Positions 18,335 through 27,900 of a stretch of DNA of 64,000 bases are shown here, in pieces. Under the pieces are notes generated by a model. The model was not told the DNA's origin. It made no database searches and saw only the letters and a list, made by a program, of their open reading frames with translations. This DNA comes from JARRKC01 sp037388505 (GTDB lineage: Bacteria > Acidobacteriota > UBA6911 > RPQK01 > JAPXNP01): contig JARRKC010000004.1 of the NCBI GenBank assembly GCA_037388505.1, forward strand, positions 310,001 to 374,000, given 5' to 3'. The position numbers and the translations under genes are program-made. How positions within the stretch are numbered: the stretch's first letter is position 1; the number at the start of each line of letters is the position of its first letter.

Positions 18335-19081
18335 TCAATCGACCGAGGCAGAGCGCCCGACGCCTGTTTCCATCCCACCGCGCATGTAATCGAGGTAGAG
18401 TTGCTCCAAATCGTCCTGTCCCAGTTCCTCGCGCGTGCGTTCCATGACCTTTCGTCCCTCTTTCATGATCCCGACCAGATCAGCCATCTCCTTGGCGCGG
18501 AACACGTCGTGCGTGGACATGAGAATCGCCTTGCCGGAGTTGCGCAGTTCCTGCAGGGTTTCGACAAGTTCGGCCGCGGCCTTCGGATCCAAGCCCGACA
18601 TCGGCTCGTCCATGATCAGGGCGGGAGCATCCTTGATCATGCAGATGGCGATCCCGAGCTTCTGGCGCATTCCCTTGCTGAACTCTCGAACCCTCTGTTC
18701 GAAAGACCGCTCCGGCAGACCGACCCGCCGCATGACTGCGTGGTATGCCTCCCGGTCCAGCTGATCCTTACCCCCCAGGCGGGCGAAGAAATCGAGATTT
18801 TGTCGCGCCGTGAAATTCCCGTACAACATCACGTTCTCGGAGAGGTACGCAATGTGCTGCTTTGCATCGAGCGGCCTGCGCGCCACGTCGATTCCGTTGA
18901 CGAGCGCTCTGCCGGAAGTCGGCTCGATGAAATCCAGGAACAGGTTGATGGTCGTCGTTTTGCCGGCCCCGTTGGCGCCCAACAGGCAGTAGATTTGGCC
19001 AGGTGCGACGCTGAGGTTCAGCGCGTCCAGCGCCAGAACGCCATCTTCGTAACGTTTGGTCAGATCTTCAGCTTCGATCAT
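18335..19081 (-). CDS. ABC transporter ATP-binding protein
   Basis: ATPase of 248 residues with Walker A GANGAGKTT, Q-loop region, signature FSKGMRQKLGIA, Walker B ALIMDEP and the H-loop STHD. AAGGAGA lies 8 nt before the ATG. It is the only ATPase among three permease genes and presumably energises all of them. CcmA/NatA-like ABC-2 class. Confidence 0.95.
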   Translation of the reverse strand: MIEAEDLTKRYEDGVLALDALNLSVAPGQIYCLLGANGAGKTTTINLFLDFIEPTSGRALVNGIDVARRPLDAKQHIAYLSENVMLYGNFTARQNLDFFARLGGKDQLDREAYHAVMRRVGLPERSFEQRVREFSKGMRQKLGIAICMIKDAPALIMDEPMSGLDPKAAAELVETLQELRNSGKAILMSTHDVFRAKEMADLVGIMKEGRKVMERTREELGQDDLEQLYLDYMRGGMETGVGRSASVD

Positions 19082-19108
19082 CTGAAAGTCTCCTTCATCT
19101 GGGAGCGG

Positions 19109-20494
19109 CTAGCGAACGTCATATCGTTCCAGCGCCAGATAGGTCATCAGGATGGTTGCGCCCAGCCAGAGGAGCAAGATGCTGAAATCCGCCGTCCTGA
19201 AGCTTTCGGGCAAGGAGGGTTCACGCATGCTGAAGCGGGGCAGATGGGACGGATCGATTGCTCCGTTCATTCCCATCATCACCCGCCCGCCTGGAGTGCT
19301 GTCTCGAAAGACCTTGTCGAAAAGTTCTGCCCTCAGTACCGCGTGATACTGCTCGGCGGAAGACTGGAACCGGTCTTCCGCGGTCACTCCGGAATTGGTC
19401 ATCTCGGTCACGAAGCTAACGAGAGCGCCGGCTGGGGACAACCTTGCAAGATACAAGGACAGATTGCGCTGCCCGGCGAGCTGCCTGCGATAGTCATCAT
19501 CGATCGCCTGCAGACGACGTGAGAGCCTCGCCTCGTACGGTTGAACGACCGACTGACGAGCCTTCTGGTAATCGCTCGGATCGAGAGACTGTGCCAGAAG
19601 CGCCTCCAAAGCTCGCCCTTTGTCCCGCTCGAGCTGATCTTCAGCGGATAGTTTCTCCAGCCAGACGACCTGACGGGATTTTACGGGATCCGAGAGCCGA
19701 GCCACCAGTGTCGCCGCCCTGGGAATCACCAGGACGGCGACAAGCCAGACCGTCAGCGAAATGATCAGTGACGTGGACGTTGACCTGACGAGGGACGAAA
19801 CGAGGATACCCAAGAGATAAAACACTGCGGCGTAAACCAACGACGCAACCAGAATCAGGGATGCCCGGGCAAGGAACTGGGGCTGCGTCCAGTCGAGGCC
19901 ACCCAGAGCGAGAGCCCCCAGGCCGGCCAGAAACGCAATGATCAGCGGCAGGAGTAGCGTAGTCAGCCCTCCTAACAGCTTTCCCGTCGCGAAAGTCGCA
20001 CGGCTAACGCGATTGGCAAGGATCGACTTGAGAGTACCCCGTTCTCTTTCCCGGGTCACGGCATCGAAAGACATCAGGCAAGCCGTCAGACTGAAGATGA
20101 ACTCGACCAGATAGAGGTAGTCGATTCCGCCAAAGAGTCCCCACAGGGTATGCATCTCGAGCGGGCTCCCCGGCTCGATCCGATTCTTCGAGACCGCCAA
20201 GTGCCTCGGGTGTTGGGCCGTAACGCCCAACGCGAACAGAGAGGTCAACGAAGGGGGCCAGTAGACGTCAATGGAAAGGTCGGGAGTCGTAAAGATGGCT
20301 GCCGGCGTCAACTGCTCGAGGTGGCTCCGATTCCGGGCCTCGATCTGAGCCTGATCCGCCAGACGGCTCAGATAGGTTTGATAGTTGGAGTAGATCGCAG
20401 CCGGTATGAACAGAAGGGCCAGAATCAGGAGGAACAAGAATCTCAAGCTGATCAGATTCTCCCTGAGCTCTTTGGCGGCGATCGTCCAAATCAT
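19109..20494 (-). CDS. ABC-2 type permease, first of three
   Basis: Permease of 461 residues; a GGAGAAACTC ribosome site precedes the ATG. Membrane segments occur near 18-38, 155-175 and 200-265 and at the C-terminus, with an N-terminal external domain (residues about 40-145) and the conserved block FDAVTRERERGTLKSILANRVSR. It is followed 27 bp later by the ATPase and preceded 33 bp earlier by the NEW3-domain protein. The three permeases are clearly paralogous and may assemble as heteromers. Confidence 0.88.
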   Translation of the reverse strand: MIWTIAAKELRENLISLRFLFLLILALLFIPAAIYSNYQTYLSRLADQAQIEARNRSHLEQLTPAAIFTTPDLSIDVYWPPSLTSLFALGVTAQHPRHLAVSKNRIEPGSPLEMHTLWGLFGGIDYLYLVEFIFSLTACLMSFDAVTRERERGTLKSILANRVSRATFATGKLLGGLTTLLLPLIIAFLAGLGALALGGLDWTQPQFLARASLILVASLVYAAVFYLLGILVSSLVRSTSTSLIISLTVWLVAVLVIPRAATLVARLSDPVKSRQVVWLEKLSAEDQLERDKGRALEALLAQSLDPSDYQKARQSVVQPYEARLSRRLQAIDDDYRRQLAGQRNLSLYLARLSPAGALVSFVTEMTNSGVTAEDRFQSSAEQYHAVLRAELFDKVFRDSTPGGRVMMGMNGAIDPSHLPRFSMREPSLPESFRTADFSILLLWLGATILMTYLALERYDVR

Positions 20495-20527
20495 GAGTTT
20501 CTCCGATTTGCCACTGCCTGCAATCGA

Positions 20528-22051
20528 TTACCTCCGGGCCAGGCGAATACCGAAGATGACGACAGCGATGACCAGCAGGACCAGTCCTCCAACCAAGCCC
20601 AACGTCCCGAGCAGGTTGGGACGGGCCTTGACGCTGACCCGGTAAACCTTGTCTTCGGTCGGCACGGGGCGGTTGTAGGCGGAACATTCCGTCCGCAGTC
20701 TCACCTCGTAATCGCCTACCGGTACGTCGGAGGGTGGACTCAGGATCATGTGAATTGCCTGTTCCTGATTGATGTCGAGCGCCGGAATGATGTCCGGGTT
20801 GATTTCCACGTTCCAGTTCAGGGGGTACTCGGCCCGCAGTTTGATGTTGTCGAGTCGGCGAGTTCCCGTGTTGCGTACGGTCAGGGACGCGTCGACCCTC
20901 TGGCCGACTTGAATCTCCGAAAAGAGGCTGTTGGCGGCGACCTCGATTCTGCCCACTCCTCGTGGAATCACCTCGAGACGGATGTTGCCGACTCGACTGA
21001 CCTCGATCTCCGTTGCGCCGTATGTCCGACTCTCATCGAATCTTCCGGACTGATCCGGGCTCATGACCAGCGCCCAAAACTGGATGGGGCTGTCGATGGG
21101 CACGGAGTCGCCGGCGCGTTCAGGAAGGAACAGCCGCAGTTCCAACTGCTGCTGTGAGATCCCGGGCGAGAAGCTGATCTGGGACAAACGGGCCTGCGTG
21201 GACGGATCGAGGAAGCTGTAGCTGATCTGATGAGGAAGATTGACGAGTTTCAGCTGAAAGGTGCGCTGGTCGACCGTCGAACGTTCCAGACGCAGCGAGA
21301 AAACGGCCGCCGAACCCAAATCGGCCTCGAGCGAGATTTGATTCGATGCCAGATTGACCGCAGTCGCCGTTTCCGCCTGTTCCAGCTGGACGTCGAACTC
21401 CTGCGTGCGGCCCTTGTAGGTGGTCGAGACGGTGACGCTCGAAACGTCCTTCAACAGCTGAAAGCGCAGCTGCTTCGTCTGGCCGTAGGGAAGCTCGTCC
21501 AGATGCGTCTCATAAGGCAGGGCAATCGTCGTGCCGCGAGTCGTTCCCGGATCCTCTCCAACGTCCCTGAGAGAAATGAAGATGTCACGTACATCTCGCC
21601 TGCGCAGCTCCGGCGGGATTGGGTCCGCGCCTTCGAAGTTGTTCAGAAGCCGGAACTGGGAGTCGTCGAAGGTCGGCGTAAGGTTGGCAACCGTCAGGTC
21701 TACGAAACGCCGACCGTCGGGCGTCTGGATCTTCACCGCGCGCCGGATCGAAATCCGAGGTTGCAGAGTCAACAGGGCCAGGACCGCCTCCTGATAGTTG
21801 AGCTGAGCGACATCGACGGAAACCTGGGCCTTGTGCAGTTCCGCCGCGGAGATCAGCCCCTCGGAAGCCAGCCGCTGCACGCGCTCGAACTCCGCCCGCT
21901 GCTCCTTCAATTCGATCTGCCGCCGGCGGACCTCCAGAAAGCGGGTCTGATCGTCACCGGAGGCCGTCAACTGAGCGTAAGACGAGACCGAAAGGGCGAG
22001 CATTGCGACCAGGAGAACACTCGAGCGCCAATTCCAGCAGAAGAGATCCAT
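20528..22051 (-). CDS. Membrane-anchored NEW3-domain protein of ABC-2 operon
   Basis: Protein of 507 residues, not a transporter. It has a signal peptide (LLVAMLALSVSSYAQ), a helical hairpin-like segment (about 40-95, RVQRLASEGLISAAELHKAQV) resembling the coiled coils of RND adaptors and TolC, several beta-sandwich regions, a NEW3-type domain near 385-475 (VGQRVDASLTVRNTGTRRLDN) and a C-terminal membrane anchor (LVGGLVLLVIAVVIFG) with basic tail. First gene of the ABC-2 operon. COG1470-type proteins are often found beside such transporters. It probably presents or receives the exported substrate outside the membrane; that role is inferred from position and topology. No clear ribosome site is seen at the ATG. 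Confidence 0.75.
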   Translation of the reverse strand: MDLFCWNWRSSVLLVAMLALSVSSYAQLTASGDDQTRFLEVRRRQIELKEQRAEFERVQRLASEGLISAAELHKAQVSVDVAQLNYQEAVLALLTLQPRISIRRAVKIQTPDGRRFVDLTVANLTPTFDDSQFRLLNNFEGADPIPPELRRRDVRDIFISLRDVGEDPGTTRGTTIALPYETHLDELPYGQTKQLRFQLLKDVSSVTVSTTYKGRTQEFDVQLEQAETATAVNLASNQISLEADLGSAAVFSLRLERSTVDQRTFQLKLVNLPHQISYSFLDPSTQARLSQISFSPGISQQQLELRLFLPERAGDSVPIDSPIQFWALVMSPDQSGRFDESRTYGATEIEVSRVGNIRLEVIPRGVGRIEVAANSLFSEIQVGQRVDASLTVRNTGTRRLDNIKLRAEYPLNWNVEINPDIIPALDINQEQAIHMILSPPSDVPVGDYEVRLRTECSAYNRPVPTEDKVYRVSVKARPNLLGTLGLVGGLVLLVIAVVIFGIRLARR

Positions 22052-22479
22052 CGTGGGACGGAAAGGAGCAGGTGGCGTGCCAAAAACTCGAGTCTGCCTC
22101 AGAATTCCACGGAGAGCCGGTGCCGACGGGCCTATGCGGAGACCTGCACGGGAAATCTTCCGCAGAGAGCGAGGTGCTCACTCCGAGTCCGCGGGAAATC
22201 GCTTACTCGCGGCGTGTAACCGCTTACCCGTAGGACAAGCATCCTTAGCTTGTCCGGCTGCCGAGATCGCAGCAACCGGGAAGGCTGGAAGGCGCATCGA
22301 AGCCGCGCACATAGGACCGGGTTGTCCAGCCAGCGAACTCGCGGCTGCCGGGGAAACTGGTCAGCGCATCAACGCTCTAGCGTTCGTTTCGCCGGTGCCC
22401 GACTCGTTCATTCGGGGCCAGGGGGACAACCGGGGACGGTTGTCCTACGCTCGCAACCCCGGAACTCGGAACTTCCCTC
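22052..22479. repeat. Gene-free stretch with REP-like palindromes
   Basis: No coding signal here. Two short hairpins are visible: GGACAAGC/GCTTGTCC (22233-22240 and 22248-22255) and GGACAACC/GGTTGTCC (22424-22431 and 22438-22445). Their outer edges are inverted copies of each other (GTAGGACAA at 22230-22238, TTGTCCTAC at 22440-22448), so the whole 22230-22448 block looks like a bipartite repetitive extragenic element between two genes of the same orientation. Confidence 0.7.
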
Positions 22480-24801
22480 CTACAGCTTGAACTTCGCGAG
22501 CATGTCCATCTGACCCCGGGCCATTTCTCCAAACTGATGAGCCAGCTGGTTCACGTAGTGGATCTCTGCCACCATCGTCTCAGTGGACGAAGACACCTCT
22601 TCGGCCGCTGCTGCATTCTTGACGCTGACCTCAGCCACTCTCTCCATCGATTCGCCGAGTTCTTCGGAAAGCCCAGCCATTTCTCCGATGGCCTGCGCGA
22701 TGTGATTGAGGCGCTGCTGGTCTTCCTGCACCGAGGCGCGTATGGTCCCGAAGGCGTTCTTGACCTCATCGGCCAACTCCGTCAGGCCGTCGATCTTCTC
22801 GCTATCCTTGCTGATGAGACCACTGAGCTTCGTGACGTCGCCCATGATCGAGTCGACCACTTGTCCCACTTCCTCCGTGGCTCCGGCCGTGTTGACCGCC
22901 AGCCGGCGAATCTCCTCTGCGACGACACTGAACCCTTTGCCGGCCTCCCCGGCTCGTGCCGCCTCGACCGACGCGTTGAGAGCCAGCAGATTGACTTGGG
23001 TCGCGATCCCCTTGATCAGCTTGACGATGTCGATGATGCGCGTGGAATGGTCCTCCAAAACGCTGACGATATCCCACGTTTCTTTGACTGATCCCGCGAT
23101 CTCGCCGATATTCGCGAGAGCGGCCTTCACGACATCGGTTCCCCGTTCCAGAGAGCTTCCGGTCTCCTTCGCTGCGCTCGCGCTCGCACTCGCTTCGTCG
23201 CGAACCTGACCAATGTCCGCCACAAGTTTCTCCAACGATTGCTGCGTGCGACTCACCTGATCATTCTGATCCTGAGCGCCGCGGGCCACTTGCCCCATCG
23301 CCGATCCGATCTGGTCGGTCGCCTGCCTGACCATTTCGGCGCTCGAATCCAGGTCAGAGCTCTGCTTGAGCAATTCGCCCGACTGGTCGTGGATGGTCTG
23401 GATCAGACTCCTCAGGCTGATCGGTTCGCTGTTGGCGGTCGTCACGGGTATCCCGGCCTGAACCGCCTGGTTGATGTGCGGAATCAGGTCCTTGTCGACG
23501 GACACAACGACAATCCCGTCGTATCTCTTTTCAACCAGTTCGTCGAGCATCGGACCGTACACTTCTCCACTCAGATCCTTGTTGATGCTGTCGCCCTGGG
23601 GAACGATCCACTCGACGATCGTATTCGATTTTCGCAGCAGCGCAGCCGCCCTGAGAGCGCCTTCTTTGACCGGTGTCCAGAAGGGAGAGTTCTCGCACCC
23701 GAGGACTCCGATTCGAAGCTGCTTTCTGGGCTTCTGGTCGACCGGTTTGGCGAGTCGGTCCGCAGAGTCTGCAGACTCGATCAGTCCGACCCCTTCCCGC
23801 CAGTAGTCCTGATAGTTCTCGGGAGTCACCAGGTCCATTTGCGTCAACAGGCGTGGAGTCGGGGGCGTCCACTGGGAGACGATGTGGTTGTACAGGTGGA
23901 TCACCGGATCAAATCCCTGTGCAAACGGATCCTGGCCGAGCGTCACGGATATCACTCCGTCCTTGACGTAGTTCATCGTTTCGTCGGTCATATCATGACC
24001 TACGATCTTCACGTCCCGTCGTCCGGATTCGACGAGCGCCTGCGCGACGGCGGGTGGTGAAGAGCCTTCCGTGACATAGATTCCGACCAAATCGGAGTGC
24101 TCCTGAAGAACCTTGCGAGTAAGCTCGTAAGCTCGGTCGATGTCCTCCAGGGTCTCGGCCGCAGGAAGGAGTTCGACTCCGGGAGCGTGTTCAAAGACGA
24201 AGCTCTCGAATCCTTTGCGGCGCAACTCCAATCCGGCGCCGGCGAAAGAGCCGGTAAGGACCTGCACCTTGCCCCGTCCATTGAGTCGCTCGACCATCGC
24301 CTCCCCACACTTCCGACCTTCCAGGAACGACTCGGCACCCACATAGCAGAGACGACGGCAGTGAATATCCGTCAACCGATTGAATTCATCGGAGGTCTTG
24401 TCCAGGACCCCGATCATCATGTTGAGATAGCCGACTGTTTCACTCTGCCACGGATCTTCAGTCGACGGGATTTCTTTGGAACGAACCTCCAGTTGTACGG
24501 TGAGGTCACCGTTGGCCAACTCTGTCATGGCCGCGCTCAGGGAACGCGCATCACGTGTGAAGGTTCCTTTGTCAAAGCCGTACAGCCCTCCGACGGCACC
24601 GCCCGTCGCGACATCACCTGAACGATGGGAAAGGCCGGCGGCGCTCAATCCGATGATGCCGGCGACGGCCAGGAGGCCGAAGGCCCAGCGGCCGGCTCCT
24701 TCCGGCTCCGCGTTGAGGTGGAGAATGAGGGCGCTCAGGATGGCGATGATCGCCAGCACCAGAACCACCGTTCGATTCTGCAAGGCTCGTTGAAGGGCCA
24801 T
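22480..24801 (-). CDS. Chemoreceptor with permuted sugar-binding-type sensor
   Basis: Methyl-accepting chemotaxis protein of 773 residues; GGGGAG precedes the ATG. Two membrane segments (about 11-29 and 40-57) are joined by only about ten residues, so there is no periplasmic sensor. A HAMP-like stretch follows (about 85-107). Residues about 150-336 look like the C-terminal lobe of a type 1 periplasmic binding protein (CYVGAESFLEGRKCGEAM ... VKIVGHDMTDE), and 360-460 like the N-terminal lobe (LRIGVLGCENSPFWTPVKEG ... YDGIVVVSVDKD ... GIPVTTANSEP): reversed order. The signalling hairpin (about 470-773) carries VNLLALNASVEAARAGEAG and VVAEEIRRLA. The binding module would face the cytoplasm. Ligand unknown, probably sugar-like or none. 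Confidence 0.88.
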   Translation of the reverse strand: MALQRALQNRTVVLVLAIIAILSALILHLNAEPEGAGRWAFGLLAVAGIIGLSAAGLSHRSGDVATGGAVGGLYGFDKGTFTRDARSLSAAMTELANGDLTVQLEVRSKEIPSTEDPWQSETVGYLNMMIGVLDKTSDEFNRLTDIHCRRLCYVGAESFLEGRKCGEAMVERLNGRGKVQVLTGSFAGAGLELRRKGFESFVFEHAPGVELLPAAETLEDIDRAYELTRKVLQEHSDLVGIYVTEGSSPPAVAQALVESGRRDVKIVGHDMTDETMNYVKDGVISVTLGQDPFAQGFDPVIHLYNHIVSQWTPPTPRLLTQMDLVTPENYQDYWREGVGLIESADSADRLAKPVDQKPRKQLRIGVLGCENSPFWTPVKEGALRAAALLRKSNTIVEWIVPQGDSINKDLSGEVYGPMLDELVEKRYDGIVVVSVDKDLIPHINQAVQAGIPVTTANSEPISLRSLIQTIHDQSGELLKQSSDLDSSAEMVRQATDQIGSAMGQVARGAQDQNDQVSRTQQSLEKLVADIGQVRDEASASASAAKETGSSLERGTDVVKAALANIGEIAGSVKETWDIVSVLEDHSTRIIDIVKLIKGIATQVNLLALNASVEAARAGEAGKGFSVVAEEIRRLAVNTAGATEEVGQVVDSIMGDVTKLSGLISKDSEKIDGLTELADEVKNAFGTIRASVQEDQQRLNHIAQAIGEMAGLSEELGESMERVAEVSVKNAAAAEEVSSSTETMVAEIHYVNQLAHQFGEMARGQMDMLAKFKL

Positions 24802-24847
24802 TTTTCAGTCTCCCCGTTCGATTCCGACCCTCGCGAAAGCGCAGTCT

Positions 24848-24877
24848 CCGTCGCCGACTCCGGGAGTCCGGCGACGG
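24848..24877. terminator. Strong hairpin between propeller and chemoreceptor genes
   Basis: CCGTCGCCG plus ACTC face GAGT plus CGGCGACGG around a short loop, with one bulged C. It sits between the end of the beta-propeller gene and the start of the chemoreceptor gene on the same strand. No U-run follows, so termination is only a possibility. Confidence 0.4.
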
Positions 24878-24953
24878 GCAGACAGATCCGCCCAAATCGG
24901 GTCCTACAATCGACATCGGCGGAAATCGACCTTATCTACAGTGTTTTGAGTGG

Positions 24954-27900
24954 TTATTCGTCAGTCGGGACGATCACGGCGGGTGCGGATGCCAGAAATC
25001 CGGGACCTCCATAGAAGGAGAGCGCTGCGACCGCAAGAGAGGATCTGATGCCCAGACGACCACCATACTGTTCGAAACCCGATCCGAAAAGACGGGGATC
25101 ATCCAACATTCCTACGAACCGGCCGCCGAAGGGGATCGTGATCTGCCGGGCGGCGGTCAGACTCCCTCTCGGGTCGAACGCCTCGACAGTCACCGACAAC
25201 CCGGAAGCAGGCAGTCCGCTTGGAGGGCTGAAGTAGGGTGGGACATCGATGCTCAGACCCTGAAAGATGCCCTCCGCTGCCCCGTGGGCGACCTGAAGGA
25301 CCATCAGGCTGGGGGCAAACACGAGATCCTCGACCGAGACCGTGGAGCGGCTGGCCGACAACCCCCCGTCAAACTCCAGCGAGGCCACCAGGGGAGGGGC
25401 AATCCTCAGTGCAGAGGAGAAATCGGCGACGGCCTCGATCCGAAGATGCCCCTCGATCCTCTCCCGCTCGGGCCAGAGTGCCCTGAGGTCGATGGCTTGC
25501 ATGGTCCCCGGTTCGATGGTGAGTTCCGCCGCCATGCTCTCTTCTGTCCCGGCCACACCGATCCCGGATGGATCGGGCCAGAGTTCCAGGCGGACCAGGG
25601 ACTGTACGGGGCCTGGATTCAGAAGATTCAGCAGGGTGGATCCGCCCTGTTCATCCCAAAAGACCTGAGCAATGCGCCGGGCGTCGATCGAGCGAGGCGA
25701 CACGGCCGGAACCAAGGAAAAGCTCTCGGTACCCTCCTGCAGAGCGAAACCGCGCACCGACCGGTCGGAGACAACGTGGAGAAAGCCCTCGCTCCCATCG
25801 TGCGGAGCCGGCGGGAACAGCTCCGACATCCCGGCCCACAGCGAACCCCGAGCCTGCAAAGTCAGCTCCTTGGCGCCGATGAGCTCTCCTCCCGCACCGT
25901 GCCATTCCATCGAGACCCGGCTCGACGCGGTAGTGTCGGAGTTGAAGAGAAAGACGTAGGTCCTGGTGCGGGGACCGAGCGATGCGGGTGTGATGTAGAG
26001 ATCGGCGGCGTCCTCGAGGGATGCTATGAGCGTGTCGAGGCGCCGATCCAGCCGGGTGCTGCCGAAGGACAGCATTCCCTCAACCGGAGCATCAGACTGT
26101 AGCAGCAAGGTCTCAGGCGCTTCGCCCTGCGATTGGACGATGAAGGCCTGTTGCGCGCCCGGATCGAGAATGAGTGCGGGCTCTTCGGAGTCCGTCTGCC
26201 CCGTCGCGAGAAGGCGCCGTCGAGTCACGACCTGGAGATCATCCGATCCGTTGGCGATCGCCACACCCACGAAGGTGTTCTCGAGGCCCGTGCTCGCGGG
26301 GATGGCCAGAGCCGACTCGAGGGTGTGGCGCGGCCCGATGCTGAACCGATTGGGATCGAACGGCTCAGAGCTGGAGGGATCGTCGCTCACCGTCTCGCTC
26401 AGAGGACCGATGAATCCGATCTCCCTCGACTGAAGAACCGCCTGAGCCATGAACTCGCGCCCCTCGGTCCCCGGGCCGACGACGGCTTGGATCCACAGGT
26501 GCACGGGCGTGCCGGCCGAAACCTCCCCTACCCACAAGACCGTATCGATGGCCGCATCGATACGGACGTCGCCTTCGTCCGCGTCGGCGGACACCGGCCG
26601 GAGCTCCTTCGGCAGCGTCTCGAAGAATCGGCAGAAACGGCCCGGTGTGTCGGCGGGCAATGCGATCTCAGCGTCGAACAAAATGGTCCCCGTCGGATAG
26701 AGCTGCCCCGAGACCTTCTGCGTAAGGGTCACGGGAGCAGCGCCGCCGCTTCCCGTCTCCAGTCGATAGACTCCGGCTGCGGTCGCCGCCAGCAGGATTC
26801 GGGGTTCCGTATTCTCGACCTTCAGTGAATAAACAAACCGGGAATCCAATCCCTCGTTCAGTTTCTCCCAGCCCGCGCCTCCGTCCGCGCTGCGAAGGAT
26901 CCCGTCGCCCCACGTCGCCATGTAGAGCATGCCGGCAGCCACGGGATCGAAAACCAGATCCTCGATTTGCGTGCCGATTCCGTCGACTCCGACTGCCTCC
27001 CAGTGATCCCCGCCGCTGGTGCTCTTGAACAGCTGTCCGGATTTCGATGCAGTGCCGGCGTAGACCACGTCAGGCGAGCCGGGATCCACCGCCAGCGAGG
27101 TGACCGGCTGACCCAGATAAATGGGAGCCGCGAACATCGGCGGTTCGGCCGTGGCAATCGGGAGGCCGTCGTTGATTTGTCTCCAGCTCGAGCCGCCATC
27201 GGTGCTCTTGAAGATCCCTGCGGAGCCCCCAACGTACAACACCGCCGGATTGGACGGATCGACGGCGATCGAGTCGATCCCGATCTCTCCCACGTAAGGA
27301 GATGGAGCCTCACTCAAGGCGGCGCCAATGTCCTGCCAGGTTCGCCCCCCGTCCGTGGATTTGAGCAGTCCCGCCGCGGGGTTCTGAGAACTCGACGAAT
27401 ACGCGCCCACGTAGATGGTCTCCGAACCTGCCGGGCCGGACGCCAGTACTCCGGCACCGACCACAAACTCCGGCTGCTGCCATTCCCCGCTTCCGAGTCT
27501 TGTCCTGAAGAGGTCCACCTTGGTAGCCGCAAAGAGCTGACGTGCGCGAGGAAGGGTCAGAATGTCCTTGACGCCGAAATGCGAGATCTGTTGTCCCGGC
27601 ACGGGCCGCCACCGCCGCAGAACACCATCCCGGCTCAGCACGCCGGCAGTTGTGGCGGCATGGAGATTGAGGGGATTGAAAGGATCGGGCTCCACCGCCG
27701 GCACCTTCGTCGCCCGGATCCCCTCGTCGATCTGATCCCAGTGCCGGCCTTCGTCGAAGGTCCGCAGGATGGCGTCGTCGCAGCCCACAACGACCCTGCC
27801 GGAGTCTTCAGGGGAGATCGCCACTGAGAAGATGGTTCCGGGAGTCGCCGCGGCGGGTCTCCAGGAATGACCGCCGTCAAGGGTCAATAGCAGCCCCACG

